Source: RPQJ01 sp041910015
Lineage (GTDB): Bacteria; Pseudomonadota; Gammaproteobacteria; Steroidobacterales; Steroidobacteraceae
Assembly (NCBI GenBank): GCA_041910015.1
Contig: JAYRRR010000114.1
Span: 4,882-68,881 of the forward strand
Direction: 5' to 3'
Length of the DNA: 64,000 nucleotides
Part shown: piece by piece, positions 61,882 through 64,000 of the stretch
Layout: each line of letters begins with the position of its first letter
How positions within the stretch are numbered: the stretch's first letter is position 1
The notes under the pieces: model-generated
What the model saw: the letters and a program-made list of their open reading frames with translations, nothing else
Databases searched by the model: none
What the model was told of the DNA's origin: nothing
Made by a program: the position numbers and the translations under genes

Positions 61882-62040
61882 CGCCGCTTCGGGCGCGGCA
61901 GCGCGCGCGACGATATTGCGCGCGGTCTGGTGTTGCCGGCCCGAGCCCAGACATTAGGGCACCGCGGCAGTCGCCGAATCCGCAGAACTGCTTAAGGGGG
62001 CTGCGGGTTTCGCAGGCCCTGCGCGGACCCCGAGGAGACC

Positions 62041-62313
62041 TCAGCCGCCGTGGCTCTGCATCATGAGACCGGTGCCGCCGCGCGAGACGTGCGCGACGAC
62101 GGCGGTGCGTCGATGCAGCTTGGTCACGCTGCCGAGGCTGATGGCGAACGCGAGCTCGACGGTCTGGCCCTTGCGCAGCCCCATGCCGCCCGTCTCGACG
62201 AAGACGCCCGTCGCGCTCAGGTTGCGGGCGCGGCACAGCCGGTGGCGCCTGCCCGGCAGCAGCACGTAGACGGTGGTGCGTGCCCGGTGACGGGTGGTGA
62301 GTCTTCTTTCCAC
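62041..62313 (-). CDS. PilZ-domain protein
   Basis: 90 residues, a single PilZ domain: N-terminal RHRAR in RRLTTRHRARTTVYVLLPG fits RxxxR, and ARNLSATGVFVETGG fits the D/NxSxxG turn, the two parts that hold cyclic di-GMP. The rest has KGQTVELAFAISLG and RTAVVAHVSRGGTGLMM. It would act as a cyclic di-GMP receptor. It lies upstream of the ATPase operon on the same strand, with 159 bases between, so joint transcription is possible but not shown. Confidence 0.85.
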   Translation of the reverse strand: MERRLTTRHRARTTVYVLLPGRRHRLCRARNLSATGVFVETGGMGLRKGQTVELAFAISLGSVTKLHRRTAVVAHVSRGGTGLMMQSHGG

Positions 62314-62465
62314 GGTCAGCCCTTCTTATGCGTTATACGGCGTCTGTCGGCTGTCGGGAGACAATTATGCACGTCGCGTCGATGGAGTGAAGGGCCGCGA
62401 CACCGACGAAAAGCTTATGTCGCATGCCATCTCAGGTATGCTCCCGCCGCCCCCGGAATCCCTGC

Positions 62466-63338
62466 ATGCCAGCCCTTGCGACGACACCTGACGTTTGTTC
62501 CGGCGCGCCCATCGGCGTATTCGATTCCGGCGTCGGTGGGCTGACGGTGCTGCGGGCGCTGCTCGAACGGCTGCCACAGGAAGACTTCGTCTATCTCGGC
62601 GATACGGCGCGACTGCCCTACGGCACCAAGAGCCCGGGTTCGATCCGCCAGTATTCGCTGCAGGCCGCGCGGCTGTTGCGCGAGCGCGGCGTCAAATGTC
62701 TCGTCGTCGCCTGCAACACCGCCTCGGCCATCGCGCTCGATGCCCTTGCCGAAGCCTTCGCACCCGTCCCGGTGGTCGGCGTGCTCGAACCCGGTGCGGC
62801 CGCCGCCTGCCGGGCGACGCGCCGCGGGCGCATCGCGGTCCTGGCGACGGAAAGCACCGTGCGGGGCGGTGCGTACCAGGCGGCGATCCGGCGGCGCCGG
62901 CCGGAGGCCGTCGTGACGGCGTGCGCCTGTCCACTGTTCGTCGCGCTCGCCGAGGAAGGCTGGACGGAGGGTCCCGTCGTGCAGGGCGTGATCCACCGGT
63001 ACCTCGACGGCGTGTTCGTTGCGGGCGAAGCGTCGTCGCATCCAGACACGCTGCTGCTCGGCTGCACCCACTTTCCGGTGCTCGCGCCCGCGCTGGCGCA
63101 GGTGCTCGGCCCGGACGTCACCATCGTCGATTCGGCGGCGACCACGGCGGCAGCGCTCGAGCACGCGCTCACGACCGGTGGCCTGGCCCGCGGGGCGGGT
63201 GGCGCCCCGGGTCGCGTCACGCTGCTGGCGACCGACGGCGCGGAGCGCTTCGCACGCGTGGGTGGGACGTTCCTCGGTCACCGGATCGCGCCGGAGGACG
63301 TCGAGATCGTCGATCTCGCACCGGCTCCGGCCGCCTGA
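62466..63338 (+). CDS. murI: Glutamate racemase MurI
   Basis: 290 residues from the ATG at 62466; the ATG at 62424 would add 14 residues of unlikely sequence. Motifs: IGVFDSGVGGLTVLRAL, VYLGDTARLPYGTKS, CLVVACNTASAIAL with the first catalytic Cys, and TLLLGCTHFPVL with the second. It makes D-glutamate for peptidoglycan. It lies just upstream of the tRNA-tuf operon. Confidence 0.94.
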   Translation: MPALATTPDVCSGAPIGVFDSGVGGLTVLRALLERLPQEDFVYLGDTARLPYGTKSPGSIRQYSLQAARLLRERGVKCLVVACNTASAIALDALAEAFAPVPVVGVLEPGAAAACRATRRGRIAVLATESTVRGGAYQAAIRRRRPEAVVTACACPLFVALAEEGWTEGPVVQGVIHRYLDGVFVAGEASSHPDTLLLGCTHFPVLAPALAQVLGPDVTIVDSAATTAAALEHALTTGGLARGAGGAPGRVTLLATDGAERFARVGGTFLGHRIAPEDVEIVDLAPAPAA

Positions 63339-63405
63339 GGGCCGCCGGTGCGCCGCGTTTGTCCGCTGCGGTGGCTGTCCCCCGGGCGCCGGTGGCGGAC
63401 TCGAT

Positions 63406-63434
63406 TTGACACGACCGCCCCCTCCTACGAGAAT
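63406..63434 (+). promoter_or_regulatory. Promoter of the tRNA-tuf operon
   Basis: TTGACA (63406-63411), 17-base spacer, GAGAAT (63429-63434), followed by a GC-rich discriminator (ACGCGG), a pattern common at stable-RNA promoters under stringent control. tRNA-Tyr begins 17 bases later. Confidence 0.7.
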
Positions 63435-63450
63435 ACGCGGCTCTCTCAGC

Positions 63451-63536
<86 letters not shown>

Positions 63537-63600
63537 GCGACAGCCGCTTCGGAGAGGCGTGGGTCTCGCGTCGCGTGGGCACCGGGAACCGGCGGGCGCT

Positions 63601-63674
<74 letters not shown>

Positions 63675-63708
63675 ACCGGAAGCCTGCTGGGGGCGGTTCG
63701 GGGAAGCG

Positions 63709-63784
63709 GCCCACGTAGCTCAGTCGGTAGAGCACGTCCTTGGTAAGGACGAGGTCAGCGGTTCAATCCCGCTCGTGGGCTCCA
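63709..63784 (+). tRNA. tRNA-Thr (GGT)
   Basis: 76 bases with CCA. Acceptor GCCCACG/CGTGGGC and anticodon GGT in the loop TTGGTAA. It lies 69 bases before tuf. Confidence 0.96.
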
Positions 63785-63853
63785 GTTTCGGAAGTGGCCA
63801 TTGGTGGCCACTGACCACCGGTCACTAGTCATTCTGTTCAGAGGTATTGGGTC

Positions 63854-64000
63854 GTGGCTAAGGAAAAATTCGCACGCACGAAGCCGCACGTGAACGTGGG
63901 CACGATTGGACACGTTGACCATGGCAAGACGACGCTGACGGCGGCGTTGACGAAGGTGATGGCGGAGACGCACGGCGGCACCTTCATGGCGTACGACCAG
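63854..64000 (+). CDS. tuf: Elongation factor Tu (5' part)
   Basis: 49 codons to the window edge, starting at a GTG with AGAGG nine bases upstream. VAKEKFARTKPHVNVGTIGHVDHGKTTLTAALTKVMAE is the EF-Tu N-terminus; GHVDHGKT is the G1 loop. It delivers aminoacyl-tRNA to the ribosome. Order tRNA-Tyr-Gly-Thr-tuf is as in Escherichia coli tufB. Confidence 0.97.
   Translation, partial: MAKEKFARTKPHVNVGTIGHVDHGKTTLTAALTKVMAETHGGTFMAYDQ

Overview
The window is very GC-rich bacterial DNA, densely packed with short intergenic gaps and many ATGA/GTGA gene overlaps. The gene set (FecI/FecR/TonB receptor, Uup, FeoAB, PlsY, BirA, type III CoaX, SPOR protein, small DUF6116-like protein, tRNA-Tyr/Gly/Thr-tuf cluster) suggests a proteobacterium, most likely a gammaproteobacterium of the Nevskiales/Steroidobacterales kind. 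That placement is inference; no 16S rRNA gene is present.

Layout. 1-6.0 kb (minus): ECF sigma factor, FecR anti-sigma, TonB receptor with a signalling domain, SMP-30 lactonase and a DUF1214-like gene cut by the window edge. 6.2-7.5 kb: secreted protein with three jacalin-like repeats. 7.75-12.5 kb (plus): alkyl-DHAP-synthase-like FAD oxidase, glycerol-3-phosphate dehydrogenase and FGGY kinase. 12.5-14.4 kb: Uup (ABC-F). 14.5-18.1 kb: an 11-haem cytochrome c fused to a cytochrome b membrane domain (CbcL-like), then a NapC/NirT-type cytochrome. 18.1-20.5 kb: ferrous iron uptake (FeoAB plus a small partner). 20.7-25.6 kb: CtlX-like hydrolase, plsY-birA-coaX, a small cytochrome c and a SPOR protein. 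25.7 kb: tRNA-Thr(TGT), followed by bactofilin and small proteins. 27.5-33.3 kb (minus): [NiFe] hydrogenase in the order small subunit-Isp1-Isp2-large subunit (group 1e type) with a HupH-like protein and a maturation protease. 33.5-40.8 kb (plus): hypCABDFE with a HemN-like radical SAM gene inserted; hypF carries an in-frame TAG. 41.5-52.8 kb: three decahaem OmcA/MtrC-family lipoproteins, a decahaem MtrA-type cytochrome and an MtrB-type porin. 52.8-53.8 kb: MenA-like prenyltransferase. 53.9-61.9 kb (minus): a nine-gene V/A-type ATPase. 62-64 kb: PilZ protein, murI, tRNA-Tyr, tRNA-Gly, tRNA-Thr(GGT) and the start of tuf.

How it may work together (inference). The hydrogenase would take electrons from H2 through the Isp1 cytochrome b and the Isp2 Fe-S protein. 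A CbcL-like or NapC-like quinol oxidase would pass quinol electrons to periplasmic haems, and the MtrA/MtrB conduit with three surface decahaem lipoproteins would deliver them outside the cell, for example to Fe(III). FeoAB could then import the Fe(II) produced, and the MenA-like enzyme could supply a low-potential naphthoquinone. I count 58 CXXCH/CX3CH haem sites in the window. This is an extracellular-electron-transfer island next to a group 1e hydrogenase, in a genome context that does not look like Shewanella or Geobacter.
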